Shown piece after piece: positions 1 through 7,665 of a DNA stretch of 64,000 nucleotides. A program made the translations under genes and the position numbers. This DNA comes from Polyangium spumosum (GTDB lineage: Bacteria > Myxococcota_A > Polyangia > Polyangiales > Polyangiaceae): positions 372,001 through 436,000 of the forward strand of contig NZ_WJIE01000004.1 of NCBI RefSeq assembly GCF_009649845.1. Reading direction: 5' to 3'. The first letter of the stretch is position 1. Each line of letters begins with the position of its first letter. The notes under the pieces were generated by a model. The model ran no database searches. It was given only the letters and a program-made list of their open reading frames with translations, and was not told where the DNA came from.

Positions 1-349
1 CGCCCGCCCGTTCGTCCGAGCACGAACGATCCCTCACCGCGCGGATCCGGATGCGCAGGCTCGCGCGGAGCAGGGCGTGATAACCGATCATCCAAGCGAT
101 CCAGGCTTCGATCCCGCCGCCCGCGAGGGCCGAGCGGATCGCCTCGAGGCGCGCGTCGACGACGTCGAGCGGCAACGTGTCGAGCTCGCAGAGCGCGCCC
201 GGGAACCGCTCGGCGAGGGCCTTGAACACGGCCTTCTCGGGGATCGGCTCGCCGCGATCACGCGCGCGCCGGAGCTCCGCGATCTCCGCGTATTTTCCTT
301 CGAGGGCGACGAGCGCCTCGTGGCTCGGTCGCTCCGCCTTCACAACCAC
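1..349 (-). CDS. N-terminal part of an unrecognised protein, cut by the left window edge
   Basis: An open frame begins at GTG 349 (in-frame alternative GTG 343) and runs leftwards off the window, about 116 visible codons with mostly G or C in third position, as in the real genes nearby. The start overlaps the last 10 bases of the epmA-like gene, which suggests translational coupling and a shared transcript. The visible peptide is charged and probably helical, with an amphipathic stretch around WIAWMIGYHALLRASL. I see no motif that names a family and assign no function. The C-terminus is outside the window. Confidence 0.6.
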   Translation of the reverse strand, partial: MVVKAERPSHEALVALEGKYAEIAELRRARDRGEPIPEKAVFKALAERFPGALCELDTLPLDVVDARLEAIRSALAGGGIEAWIAWMIGYHALLRASLRIRIRAVRDRSCSDERAG

Positions 350-1662
350 GTGTAGGGGAAGGCGGTGACGTCGCCGATCGCGCGCGCGCCGATGCCGAGC
401 GCGACCAGCCGATCGACGCCGAGCGCGTTGCCGGCCGCGGGCGGCAACCCCTCCGCGAGCGCCGCGACGAACCGCTCGTCGATCGGATAGACGCTCTTGC
501 CCTCGGCGCGCCGCTGGGCCTGATCTCGCTCGAAACGCGCGCGCTGCTCGACCGGATCCGTCAGCTCGCCGAAGCCGTTGCACACCTCCACGCTGCCCAC
601 GTAGAGCTCGAAGCGCTCCGCGACACGTGGATCGTCCGGGCAGAGCCGCGCGAGCGAGGCGAACGGGGCGGGGAACCTCTCGACGAACACAGGCCGGCCG
701 AGGCGCGCGAGCTTCGGCTCGACCTCCTCGACGAGCAGCCGGAAGAACCGATCCGCGTCCTCGCTCGCCATGGTGATCGCCTCGTCGTGGCTCGTGCCCG
801 CGTACCGCGCGAACGCCTCGCCGACCTCGATCCGCTCGAACGGCGCCGCGAGATCCACGCGGGTCCCCTCGACCTCGATCACGCTCGACCCCGCGAGCTT
901 CGTGACGACCGAACGCACGAGCTCCTCCGTGTCGCGAACGACCGCATCCATCGGGGCGAAGGCGCGGTACCACTCGAGCATGGTGAACTCGGGGTTGTGG
1001 CGGCTGCCGATCTCGCCGCGGCGATAACAACGCGCGAGCTGGAAACAACGGGGAACGCCGCCCACGAGCAGGCGCTTCATCTGGTACTCGGGCGACGTGA
1101 TGAGCCAGAGCGGGCGACCCTGAGGCGCTCCAGTCGACGCTCGGGGCTTCGGAGCGCCTTCGGCGTCCTGCGCCCCGAACCCCTCGATGCCAAACGCATC
1201 GAGGTGCAAATCGAGCCCGGGGCAGGGGACCATCGAGGGCGTCTCGACCTCGAGAAAACCCTGGCGCACGAAGAACGATCGCACCTCGGCGAGCGCCTCC
1301 GCCCGCGCCCGCAGCGCGCGCCCCACGCCACGAAGGACGAGCCGCTCGGTCTCGGTCTCGGGCTCCTCACTCGCCGCGCCTCGCGAGACGTTTGGCGTCT
1401 TCGGCCCGTGCCGCTCGATCACGCGGCCGCCTTCGAGCTTGCCTGCGGAGAACGACGCCTCGACGACCACGAGATCCGCGGGCGCGACCGTGCCCTCGGT
1501 GAGCGTGATCGTCACGCGCGCGAACGCGTCGGCGAGGATGACCTCGTCCCCCACGACCTCGAGGACCCGGCCCGCCACGCGGATCGACCCGGGCGCGCCC
1601 GCGAGCGTGTCGAGATCACTCGGAGCGAACGGCAACACCAGGGCTTCGTTCAACGTCGCCAC
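340..1662 (-). CDS. epmA: EF-P lysyl-ligase-like class II synthetase (EpmA/GenX family) with extra N-terminal domain
   Basis: The protein is a stand-alone class II lysyl-tRNA-synthetase core, the family that attaches beta-lysine (or lysine) to elongation factor P. Motif 2 is visible near residues 210-225 (RCYRRGEIGSRHNPEFTM), and motif 3 near 405-435 (GNALGVDRLVALGIGARAIG). At about 440 residues it is longer than a typical EpmA of roughly 325. The excess is an N-terminal OB-like region of about 90 residues (IRVAGRVLEVVGDEVIL) plus a short acidic linker. GTG 1662 is chosen because the upstream lipoprotein gene ends at 1674; a longer reading would run through that gene. A partner aminomutase (EpmB) and efp are not in the window. 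A true LysRS is less likely because motif 3 and the truncated N-terminus fit EpmA better. Confidence 0.8.
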   Translation of the reverse strand: MATLNEALVLPFAPSDLDTLAGAPGSIRVAGRVLEVVGDEVILADAFARVTITLTEGTVAPADLVVVEASFSAGKLEGGRVIERHGPKTPNVSRGAASEEPETETERLVLRGVGRALRARAEALAEVRSFFVRQGFLEVETPSMVPCPGLDLHLDAFGIEGFGAQDAEGAPKPRASTGAPQGRPLWLITSPEYQMKRLLVGGVPRCFQLARCYRRGEIGSRHNPEFTMLEWYRAFAPMDAVVRDTEELVRSVVTKLAGSSVIEVEGTRVDLAAPFERIEVGEAFARYAGTSHDEAITMASEDADRFFRLLVEEVEPKLARLGRPVFVERFPAPFASLARLCPDDPRVAERFELYVGSVEVCNGFGELTDPVEQRARFERDQAQRRAEGKSVYPIDERFVAALAEGLPPAAGNALGVDRLVALGIGARAIGDVTAFPYTWL

Positions 1663-1673
1663 GCGCGTGAGGC

Positions 1674-2021
1674 TCAGCCCCCGCCCGCGCCGCCCGCGCC
1701 ACCCGCGCCACCTTGTCCACCCGCGCCGCCTTGTCCACCCGCGCCACCTGCGCCGCCCGCGCCGCCACCACCACCGACGCCGCCCGTGAGCGCCCCGGGC
1801 GTGCACGCCGGATCGTCACTGCCCGTCGGCGGGCAGCAGATGTCCGAGTTGCCGAGCAGCTCGGTCTTCGACACGCACACGAGGCCGTCCTCGCAGTCCG
1901 TGCTGTTGTTGTCGATGCTGCAGGCCTGACCCACGCCCTGGTTCGAGCACGCGGCGAAGGCGAGGCCCGCGGCGAGCGCGACCAGGACGAACCCCGGGAA
2001 GAAGATACGGCGGGAAATCAC
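1674..2021 (-). CDS. small lipoprotein with Cys-containing core and Gly-Ala repeat tail
   Basis: The 115-residue protein has a type II signal peptide: MISRR start, hydrophobic helix and lipobox LAFAAC, so the mature protein is probably lipid-anchored. The core holds several cysteines (ACSIDNNSTDCEDGLVC, later ICCPPTG). The last third is nearly pure Gly/Ala/Gln repeats of the type GGAGGQGG, encoded by a 9-bp-periodic GC tract. It sits 13 bp downstream of pgsA and 11 bp upstream of epmA in the same leftward run. No enzyme motif is visible. Similar Gly-rich lipoproteins at 5556 and 50676 suggest a surface-protein style typical of this genome. Confidence 0.75.
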   Translation of the reverse strand: MISRRIFFPGFVLVALAAGLAFAACSNQGVGQACSIDNNSTDCEDGLVCVSKTELLGNSDICCPPTGSDDPACTPGALTGGVGGGGGAGGAGGAGGQGGAGGQGGAGGAGGAGGG

Positions 2022-2034
2022 GCCGCCTCTCTTA

Positions 2035-2727
2035 TCATTTTTCCCGCGAAGGCTCCGGTCCCTCGTACGCGGCCTTGTTCTTCGCGTCGATGGCGTCCAC
2101 GAAGAGGCTCATGTACCGGCCCGCGCTCCAGAGCGAGAAGACGAGCGACGTGTAGATCAACATCCTCCCCACGTGCACGAGATCGACGACGCCGAAGTCG
2201 AAGACGCCGATCGTGAACCAGTACGGGTAGCCGAGGATCAGGCACACGATCCCGATCATCTGCAGCGCCGTCTTCGTCTTCCCGCCCTCGCCCGCGGCGA
2301 TGATGATGCCCTCCGACGAGGCGATCGAGCGCAGCGCCGTGATCGTGATCTCGCGCGAGATCAAGAGCACGACCGCCCAGGCCGAGATCCGCCCCATCGG
2401 CACCAGCCAGACGAGCGTGCCCGTGACGATGAGTTTGTCCGCGAGCGGATCGAGGAACTTGCCGAGCACGCTCACGAGGCCCTGCCGGCGCGCCAGCCAC
2501 CCGTCGAGCATGTCCGTGATCGCCGCGAGCGCGTAGACCGCCGCGGCCCAGAAGCAGTCGTGGGGGCTGCCGCGCCCGAGCAGCATCAAGACGATCGGGA
2601 TCATGACGATCCGCGCGAACGTCAGGAGGTTCGGGACGTTCTTCGCGTCCTCCCAGAGCGTCTTCCGCCGCGCGGCCTTGATCTGCCGCAGCGACGCTTT
2701 GTCCACCTTCGAGCCGCTAGCGACCAT
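2035..2727 (-). CDS. pgsA: CDP-diacylglycerol--glycerol-3-phosphate 3-phosphatidyltransferase
   Basis: This inner-membrane enzyme makes phosphatidylglycerol phosphate from CDP-diacylglycerol and glycerol 3-phosphate. The CDP-alcohol phosphotransferase signature is complete: DMLDGWLARRQG, then GKFLDPLADK, giving the DG..AR...G...D...D pattern. Hydrophobic segments before and after it fit the family's membrane topology. The length of 230 residues is a little above the usual 180-200, because of a basic N-terminal extension before NVPNLLTFARI, the usual family start. ATG 2727 (MVASGSKVDK) lies 11 bp inside the 3' end of the upstream TPR-AIM24 gene, so translational coupling is likely. Confidence 0.9.
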   Translation of the reverse strand: MVASGSKVDKASLRQIKAARRKTLWEDAKNVPNLLTFARIVMIPIVLMLLGRGSPHDCFWAAAVYALAAITDMLDGWLARRQGLVSVLGKFLDPLADKLIVTGTLVWLVPMGRISAWAVVLLISREITITALRSIASSEGIIIAAGEGGKTKTALQMIGIVCLILGYPYWFTIGVFDFGVVDLVHVGRMLIYTSLVFSLWSAGRYMSLFVDAIDAKNKAAYEGPEPSREK

Positions 2728-4036
2728 GGAGCAGCACCGTGCCCTCGCCGGAGAAAACGACAAAACTCCGGGCGCCGCCGAGGGCCTCGCTCGGGGGCAG
2801 CGCCCGCGGGATCACGCGGCCCATCCATCCGAGCACGCTCGGCGCGTGCAGCGCGGAGCTCTTGCCCTCGCGGACGTCGAGCGCGAGCAGCGGCGCTCGC
2901 AAGCGCGCGACCAGCGTGCCCGGGCCGCGGAGCTGCACCATCCCGACCGCTTCGCCCTCCCCCGCGGGCATGCGGCCGTTCTCGTAGCTCATCGCCCCCT
3001 CGAACCCGCCGAGCAGATCCTCGCGCAGGTAAAGCGGCTCCTCCTCCAGGCTGATCGACACGAGCTCGTGGTCCGCGGGCGGCGCGAGCACGAGATCGCC
3101 GCGCCCCTCGAGCTCGACGAGCGCGTCACCCTCGCCGCCGAGCGGCTCCTCGAGCGACTTGCCGCGCATCCTGCGCATCATCGGCTTGTGCTTGAGCCCG
3201 CCCGCGTACGCCATCGAGCGCACGAGCGAAGGCCGAACCGCGAAACCACTCGTCGCCGCCACGAGCAACACGCCGCCCGGGTGCAGGGCGATCTTCCCCT
3301 CGGCCGGGAACGTGAGCGTGTGTCGTCGCCCGAGATCGGTCGGCGACAGCGGCCCACGCGGCGGCGTGTCCGAGTGCGCCTTCGTGTTCGTCGTGTTCGT
3401 CGCGGCTTGCGCCGCGCGCGCGGGCGTGGCCTCCGCGGCGGCGAGCAGCGCGTCCCAGCCGGCCGAGAGCGACTGCGGCAGGGCGCTCGAAGGCGTGAGG
3501 TCGGCCGAGCGATCGATCTCGTGGAACGAAGGCCTGCGCTCCGTGGTCGGCGTGCCGCCGCTCGCGTCCATCACCCGCCGCGCCATCGCGTCGTGGCCGC
3601 CCCGCGTGAACGCGTGCAGCGCGCGATCCGCGTCGCCGAGCGCCTGGTGCGCGAGGCCGAGGTAGCCCCACGCGCGTTTGTGCCCCGCGTGCGCGGAGAC
3701 CACCTTCTCGAGCTCCTGCCGCGCCCGCGCGGGTTGCCCGGTCTTGAGCAAGCAGAGCGCGAAGTTCACGCGGGGCTCGTGCGCCTCGGGGTGATCGTGC
3801 ACGAGCTTCTCGAAGACGCCGATCGCGCGTGGATAGAGGCCGAGCCGGAAGTAGACCACGCCGACCAGATCCTGGGCCTTCGCGTCCGCGGGCGAGAGCA
3901 CGAGCGCCTGTTCGAGCTCCGCGCGCGCCTCCTCGAGGCGACCATCCTGCAAGAGCTCGCCGCCGCGATAGAGGTGGAACAAAAAGTCCTCTGCCGGATC
4001 ACGCGTCGGGTGCGGCGGGGATGCTCGATCGGCCAC
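2717..4036 (-). CDS. TPR protein with AIM24-like beta domain
   Basis: The protein has 439 residues from GTG 4036 (VADRASPPHP). That start is chosen because longer readings run into hisA. The N-terminal 150 residues contain about four TPR-like helix pairs (AEDFLFHLYRGGELLQDGRL and following repeats ending near WGYLGLAHQALGDADRAL). A low-complexity Ser/Thr/Ala linker follows. The C-terminal 200 residues resemble the AIM24/TIGR00266 beta-sandwich family: short strands rich in Gly, with VLLVAATSGFAVR and VVFSGEGTVLLHGR. AIM24 relatives are poorly understood, and no catalytic residue is apparent. It lies between hisA (73 bp upstream) and pgsA (overlap) and is probably cytoplasmic. Confidence 0.7.
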   Translation of the reverse strand: MADRASPPHPTRDPAEDFLFHLYRGGELLQDGRLEEARAELEQALVLSPADAKAQDLVGVVYFRLGLYPRAIGVFEKLVHDHPEAHEPRVNFALCLLKTGQPARARQELEKVVSAHAGHKRAWGYLGLAHQALGDADRALHAFTRGGHDAMARRVMDASGGTPTTERRPSFHEIDRSADLTPSSALPQSLSAGWDALLAAAEATPARAAQAATNTTNTKAHSDTPPRGPLSPTDLGRRHTLTFPAEGKIALHPGGVLLVAATSGFAVRPSLVRSMAYAGGLKHKPMMRRMRGKSLEEPLGGEGDALVELEGRGDLVLAPPADHELVSISLEEEPLYLREDLLGGFEGAMSYENGRMPAGEGEAVGMVQLRGPGTLVARLRAPLLALDVREGKSSALHAPSVLGWMGRVIPRALPPSEALGGARSFVVFSGEGTVLLHGR

Positions 4037-4109
4037 GGCGCGAAGGGTACACGATGATCGCCTCGGGAAAAGGGCGCGCCGGGCGTTTTGCCCGCGCGCG
4101 GCCGGCGCG

Positions 4110-4832
4110 TCACGCAGCGGGGGCCGCCGCCGCGATGGCCTCTTCCAGCGTGAAGACGCGCTCGTAAAGCGCGCGACCGACGATCGCGGCGGCCACGCCC
4201 GGGACACGCGCGAGCGCGCGGAGGTGCTCGAGGGTCCCCACGCCGCCCGAGGCGATCACGGGAAAACCTCCCTTCTCGGCGAGCGCCGCGGTCGCCGTGA
4301 CGTTCGGCCCGGCCTGCGTCCCGTCCCGCGCGACGTCCGTGTAGAGCAGCGCCGCCACGGGCGCGCCGGCGAGATCCCGCGCCACGTCGAGCGCCGTGCG
4401 TGTCGACGTCTCGACCCACCCCTCCACCGCGACGAACCCGTCCTTGGCGTCGAGCGCGACCACCACGCGCCCCGGGTGCGCGCTCGCGAGCGCCCGGACC
4501 ATCACGACGTCGCGGATCGCCGCCGTCCCGAGCACGACCCGCTCGGCCCCGAGCGCGAGGTACTGCTCCGCGGTCTCGGCCGCGCGCACCCCGCCGCCGA
4601 CCTCGACGCCCGGCCCGAACGCCTGCACGACCGCGCGGACGAGCTCCTTCTGCACGGGCCGGCCCTCCCGCGCGCCCTCGAGGTCCACCACGTGTAGCGC
4701 CTCGACCTTCCCGCGTAGCCGCGCCGCGAGGCCCACGGGATCCGCGTCGTAGACCGTCACGGCGTCGTAGCGCCCTTGATGCAGCCGGACGGCCTTGCCC
4801 TCGAAGAGATCGATCGCGGGGAGGATCTGCAT
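4110..4832 (-). CDS. hisA: phosphoribosylformimino-5-aminoimidazole carboxamide ribotide isomerase
   Basis: HisA catalyses the fourth step of histidine synthesis, an Amadori isomerisation of ProFAR to PRFAR, in the cytosol. The 240-residue product has the usual family length and TIM-barrel landmarks: MQILPAIDLFEGKAVRL with the catalytic Asp at the end of strand 1, VVDLEGAREGRP, EVGGGVR and VIASGGVGTLEHL. No strong Shine-Dalgarno sequence precedes ATG 4832. It heads the leftward run that continues with the TPR-AIM24 gene. Its usual partners hisH and hisB are on the same strand but more than 6 kb away at 11221-12464; hisF is not in the window. Confidence 0.95.
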   Translation of the reverse strand: MQILPAIDLFEGKAVRLHQGRYDAVTVYDADPVGLAARLRGKVEALHVVDLEGAREGRPVQKELVRAVVQAFGPGVEVGGGVRAAETAEQYLALGAERVVLGTAAIRDVVMVRALASAHPGRVVVALDAKDGFVAVEGWVETSTRTALDVARDLAGAPVAALLYTDVARDGTQAGPNVTATAALAEKGGFPVIASGGVGTLEHLRALARVPGVAAAIVGRALYERVFTLEEAIAAAAPAA

Positions 4833-4888
4833 GACGAACGGAGGCCTACGATGGAACCGGGCCGAGGAAAAGCTAGGCTCCCGCCATC

Positions 4889-5185
4889 ATGCGCGAACGT
4901 ATCGCCGAGACCCTCGGGGACGTCCACTGGAGCGACCTGCGCGCGCACCTCGCGCGGGACGCCGTCATCATCGTCGACGACGCGCTCGATCTGCTCGACG
5001 TGGGCGTGGCCCTCGCGAAGAACGACGTCGCGTCCGTCGACGCCTGGATCCGCGCGGGCAAGCTCCAGAAGCCCACGACCGAAGATCTCACGCGCTGGTC
5101 GCTCGACACGAGCGCGCGGTTCCTCTCGGCGATCGTGCAGCCCTTCGTGCTGATCCGCAGGCCTCCCGCGAAGGCGCTCTCCTAG
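4889..5185 (+). CDS. DUF2288 family small protein
   Basis: The 98-residue soluble protein matches my memory of the DUF2288 family: an N-terminal helix with VHWSDLRAHLARDAVIIVD, the central LDVGVALAKNDVASVDAWI and the C-terminal FLSAIVQPFVLI. The family's function is unknown. It is divergent from hisA with a 56-bp gap. Its sequence at 5100-5118 is identical to the flank at which the downstream 21-bp tandem array begins (5187-5205), so the array may have been seeded from this gene. There is no signal peptide. Confidence 0.8.
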   Translation: MRERIAETLGDVHWSDLRAHLARDAVIIVDDALDLLDVGVALAKNDVASVDAWIRAGKLQKPTTEDLTRWSLDTSARFLSAIVQPFVLIRRPPAKALS

Positions 5186-5193
5186 GCGCTCGA

Positions 5194-5540
5194 CACGAGC
5201 GCGCGTCTCCAGGTCACGAGCGCGCGTCTCCAGGTCACGAGCGCGCGTCTCCAGGTCTCGTCCACGCGTCTCCAGGCCACGACCGCGCGTGTTTCAGGTC
5301 ACGACCGCGCGTCTTCCGGTCTCGCGCGCGCGTCTCCAGGTCTCGTGCACGATACCTCAGGGTCTCGTCCACACGTCTCGAGGTCTCGTGCACACGTGTC
5401 CCAGGTCACGAGCGCACGTCTCGAGGTCTCGTGCACACGTGTTCCTTGTCACGAACGCGCGTCTCCAGGTCTCGCGCGCGCGTCTCCAGGTCTCGTGCAC
5501 GATACCTCAGGGTCTCGTCCACGCGCCTTCAGGTCTCGTG
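5194..5540. repeat. 21/22-bp tandem repeat array, 16 full units plus a partial
   Basis: Between the convergent DUF2288 and CX4CH-lipoprotein genes lie 16 head-to-tail units of 21 or 22 bp plus a decaying 17th. The first three units (5194-5256) are identical: CACGAGCGCGCG followed by TCTCCAGGT. Later units fall into two classes, starting CACGA or CTCGT, which are complementary at their ends, so neighbouring units could pair as hairpins. Units 7-8 plus 9 bases of unit 9 recur as units 14-16 with a 150-bp offset (5321-5372 and 5471-5522). There are no CRISPR-like unique spacers. No other feature is seen in the gene-free stretch 5186-5555. Confidence 0.9.
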
Positions 5541-5555
5541 TTCGTGGGGCCTACC

Positions 5556-6071
5556 TTACATCCCGCCGGCGCCGCCCATGCCACCGGCGCCGCCCATGCC
5601 ACCGGCGCCGCCCATCCCGCCGCCGCCGCCCGAGCCGGGGCCCGCCTGCGGATCGAGCCCTTCGATCCACAACTTCACGCACTCCACCTCGCGATCGGTC
5701 ATCGACCCGCCGAGCGGCATCTTCAGCCCGCAGGGCGGCGGATCCACGAGCTTCGCGTAGATCAGGCTGCCCGTCGGATCGACCGGGTTCGCCAGGATCG
5801 CGCTGCCGCACGACTCCGTCCCGGCCACGCTCACGAGCCGCGACGCCACGTTCGGCGAGGCCAGATCCACCGACGCCGATCCCGGGCCGTGGCAGTTCGC
5901 CGAGCCGCACTTCTCCGCGAGCATCGCGGGCACGTCCGGGCAGGCCCCGCCGCCCTGGAAGATCGCCTTCTCCTCCTCGGTCAACGTGCCGGGACAACCT
6001 GCCGCGAGCAGGGCGACGAAGGGGGCTCCGAGTGCTGCGACGAAGAGCCGGAAGAAACGCGTGTTGTTCAT
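5556..6071 (-). CDS. lipoprotein with CX4CH cytochrome-c-like motif and Gly-Met repeat tail
   Basis: The 171-residue product begins at ATG 6071 (MNNTRFFRLF), has a hydrophobic helix and lipobox LLAAGC, and so is probably a periplasm-facing or surface lipoprotein. The core resembles myxobacterial cytochrome-c-like proteins: CPDVPAMLAEKCGSANCHGP. The heme-type motif reads CGSANCH, spacing CX4CH rather than the canonical CX2CH. A later GLKMPLGG could supply an axial Met, but heme binding is unproven. The tail is GGAGGM repeats. It starts 7 bp after the stop of the upstream outer-membrane gene, so the two form an operon, which lies next to the DUF1592 gene. Confidence 0.75.
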   Translation of the reverse strand: MNNTRFFRLFVAALGAPFVALLAAGCPGTLTEEEKAIFQGGGACPDVPAMLAEKCGSANCHGPGSASVDLASPNVASRLVSVAGTESCGSAILANPVDPTGSLIYAKLVDPPPCGLKMPLGGSMTDREVECVKLWIEGLDPQAGPGSGGGGGMGGAGGMGGAGGMGGAGGM

Positions 6072-6078
6072 CGTCTCC

Positions 6079-7464
6079 TCAATCCATGTAGGCCAGGCCG
6101 AGCCGGACCCCGAAGAATTGATCGAGCGCTCCGCCTGCCACGTACGCATCGCCGAGCACGGGATCGAAGCCCGAGAAGAACCGAAGGTACTCGCCCGACA
6201 GGCGGACTTGCAGCCCCGACTCGAAGCGCACCGCGAGCCCCGCCGTCGCCGAGATGCCGTGCACCGACGGCCCCGAGAATCGCTCGTACACCTCACCCGT
6301 CGCGAGCGGCTCGATCCACTCGAACCCCACCATCGCCGCCACCGGCCCGATCGGGAACCAGCCGTCGACGCCCGCGCGGATCGCGAGGTAGTCGACGTTC
6401 GGCACCTGCGTGCGCAGCGCAGTCGGCGCGTCGATCTCGAACGTCTGCCACCGGACGCCGCCGAGCACGCCGATGACCGGCCCCGTCGGCCGCGAGATCG
6501 GGATCCGGTACTTCAGCGCCGCCGTGATCCGCTGGTAGACCGTGCCCACCGGATCCCCGTCCTCCGTCGCCGATTGCAAGCCAAACGCGCGCGCGTACCC
6601 CGCCGTGATCCCGAGATCCCGGAGCACCGGGATCGTCGTCATCGCCGCCGGGAACACCTCGATCGCCGCGGCCGCCATGGGCGCGCCGTAGACGTCGTAC
6701 CGCCGCAGGTTCCCCGAGATCCCGTCCGAGTACGTGAACACGCGCCCGCCCATCTCGAAGCCGACCTCGGCCGTGATGATCGACGATCCCGCCTGGTGCC
6801 GCACCCGCTCGGGCGACTCCTCCTCCTTGGGTTTCTCCTCGCTCGGCGGCGGCGCCGCCTCCTCCGTCGGCTCGGGCGGCGGCGGCGGCGCGAATTGCTC
6901 CACCGCGCTCGTGATCGCCGCGGCGATCCCCTTCCTCCGTTCGTCCTCGGATCCCTTGAGCGACACCGCCTCGTCGACGGGCGTCGCGGCGTCGTCGGCG
7001 TTCACCCAGACGAGGTGCACCTTCTTCTCGCCGCGCACCTTCTGCACGACCCCGACGAGCACCGCGTCGGCCCCGAGGCTCGACGCCGCCTTCTGCACCT
7101 TCGGCACGAGCTTGCCGCGTTGCTTCGGGTTCGTCATCGCCGCGCCGAGCGGTTTGCCCTGGCCCGCTTTTTTCAGCGCCGCCGAGAACTCCTTCGCCGT
7201 GGCGACGGTGATCCGATCCGGCAGCGAGGCCTCGATGTCGGCGCGCACCGAGGCCGCGTCCGGGCCCTCCACGTGCACGGCCAGCACCTTCGTCGCCGCG
7301 GGCTCCGCGGCCGAAACCGAGGCCGGCGCGCTCGCCGCCGCGAAGGCCACGAAGCCGAGGAGGGGCGCCACGAGGCGCGTCACGAGCGCGACGGCGAAGA
7401 CCGCCGTGCGCCTGGATTTCGAGCGAATCGCCGCCCGTCGCGGCACCGCGTTCGTCGCAAGCAC
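6079..7464 (-). CDS. secreted protein with C-terminal outer-membrane beta-barrel
   Basis: The 461-residue product starts at GTG 7464 and has a basic then hydrophobic signal region ending near VSAAEP. Residues about 50-190 are a soluble alpha/beta domain (KVLAVHVEGPDAASVRADI) similar in style to myxobacterial proteins that compute a protein score before a barrel. A Pro/Glu linker (PPPPPEPTEEAAPPP) follows. The last 230 residues have alternating hydrophobic and aromatic strands typical of an outer-membrane barrel, ending in FGVRLGLAYMD. It is divergent from the DUF1592 gene and forms a two-gene unit with the CX4CH lipoprotein. The function is unknown. Confidence 0.65.
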   Translation of the reverse strand: MLATNAVPRRAAIRSKSRRTAVFAVALVTRLVAPLLGFVAFAAASAPASVSAAEPAATKVLAVHVEGPDAASVRADIEASLPDRITVATAKEFSAALKKAGQGKPLGAAMTNPKQRGKLVPKVQKAASSLGADAVLVGVVQKVRGEKKVHLVWVNADDAATPVDEAVSLKGSEDERRKGIAAAITSAVEQFAPPPPPEPTEEAAPPPSEEKPKEEESPERVRHQAGSSIITAEVGFEMGGRVFTYSDGISGNLRRYDVYGAPMAAAAIEVFPAAMTTIPVLRDLGITAGYARAFGLQSATEDGDPVGTVYQRITAALKYRIPISRPTGPVIGVLGGVRWQTFEIDAPTALRTQVPNVDYLAIRAGVDGWFPIGPVAAMVGFEWIEPLATGEVYERFSGPSVHGISATAGLAVRFESGLQVRLSGEYLRFFSGFDPVLGDAYVAGGALDQFFGVRLGLAYMD

Positions 7465-7665
7465 GGCGTGAGCCTACAGGGGCCTTGGCCCGGGGGTAAA
7501 GCCCTACGCAATCACAGCCGTGACAGCAAAATCCCATACCATTGCGATGGAAAGATTCGTCCCAATGCGATCGACGGATTCGCGGGTCATTGGGCTGCTC
7601 CGTCGTTGACGCGCGTGGAGAGTCGGCATACCACCGAATTCGCCAAAGCCCTGGAGGTGGCCGGC

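Noticed and set aside
5194-5540. CRISPR array
   Set aside because: Units are directly adjacent, without unique spacers, and there are no cas genes in the window.
5289-6476. Long rightward frame through the 21-bp array and the lipoprotein gene
   Set aside because: A 21-bp unit keeps frames open by chance; the frame is antisense to a lipoprotein with signal peptide and the translation is low-complexity repeats with Arg-rich filler.
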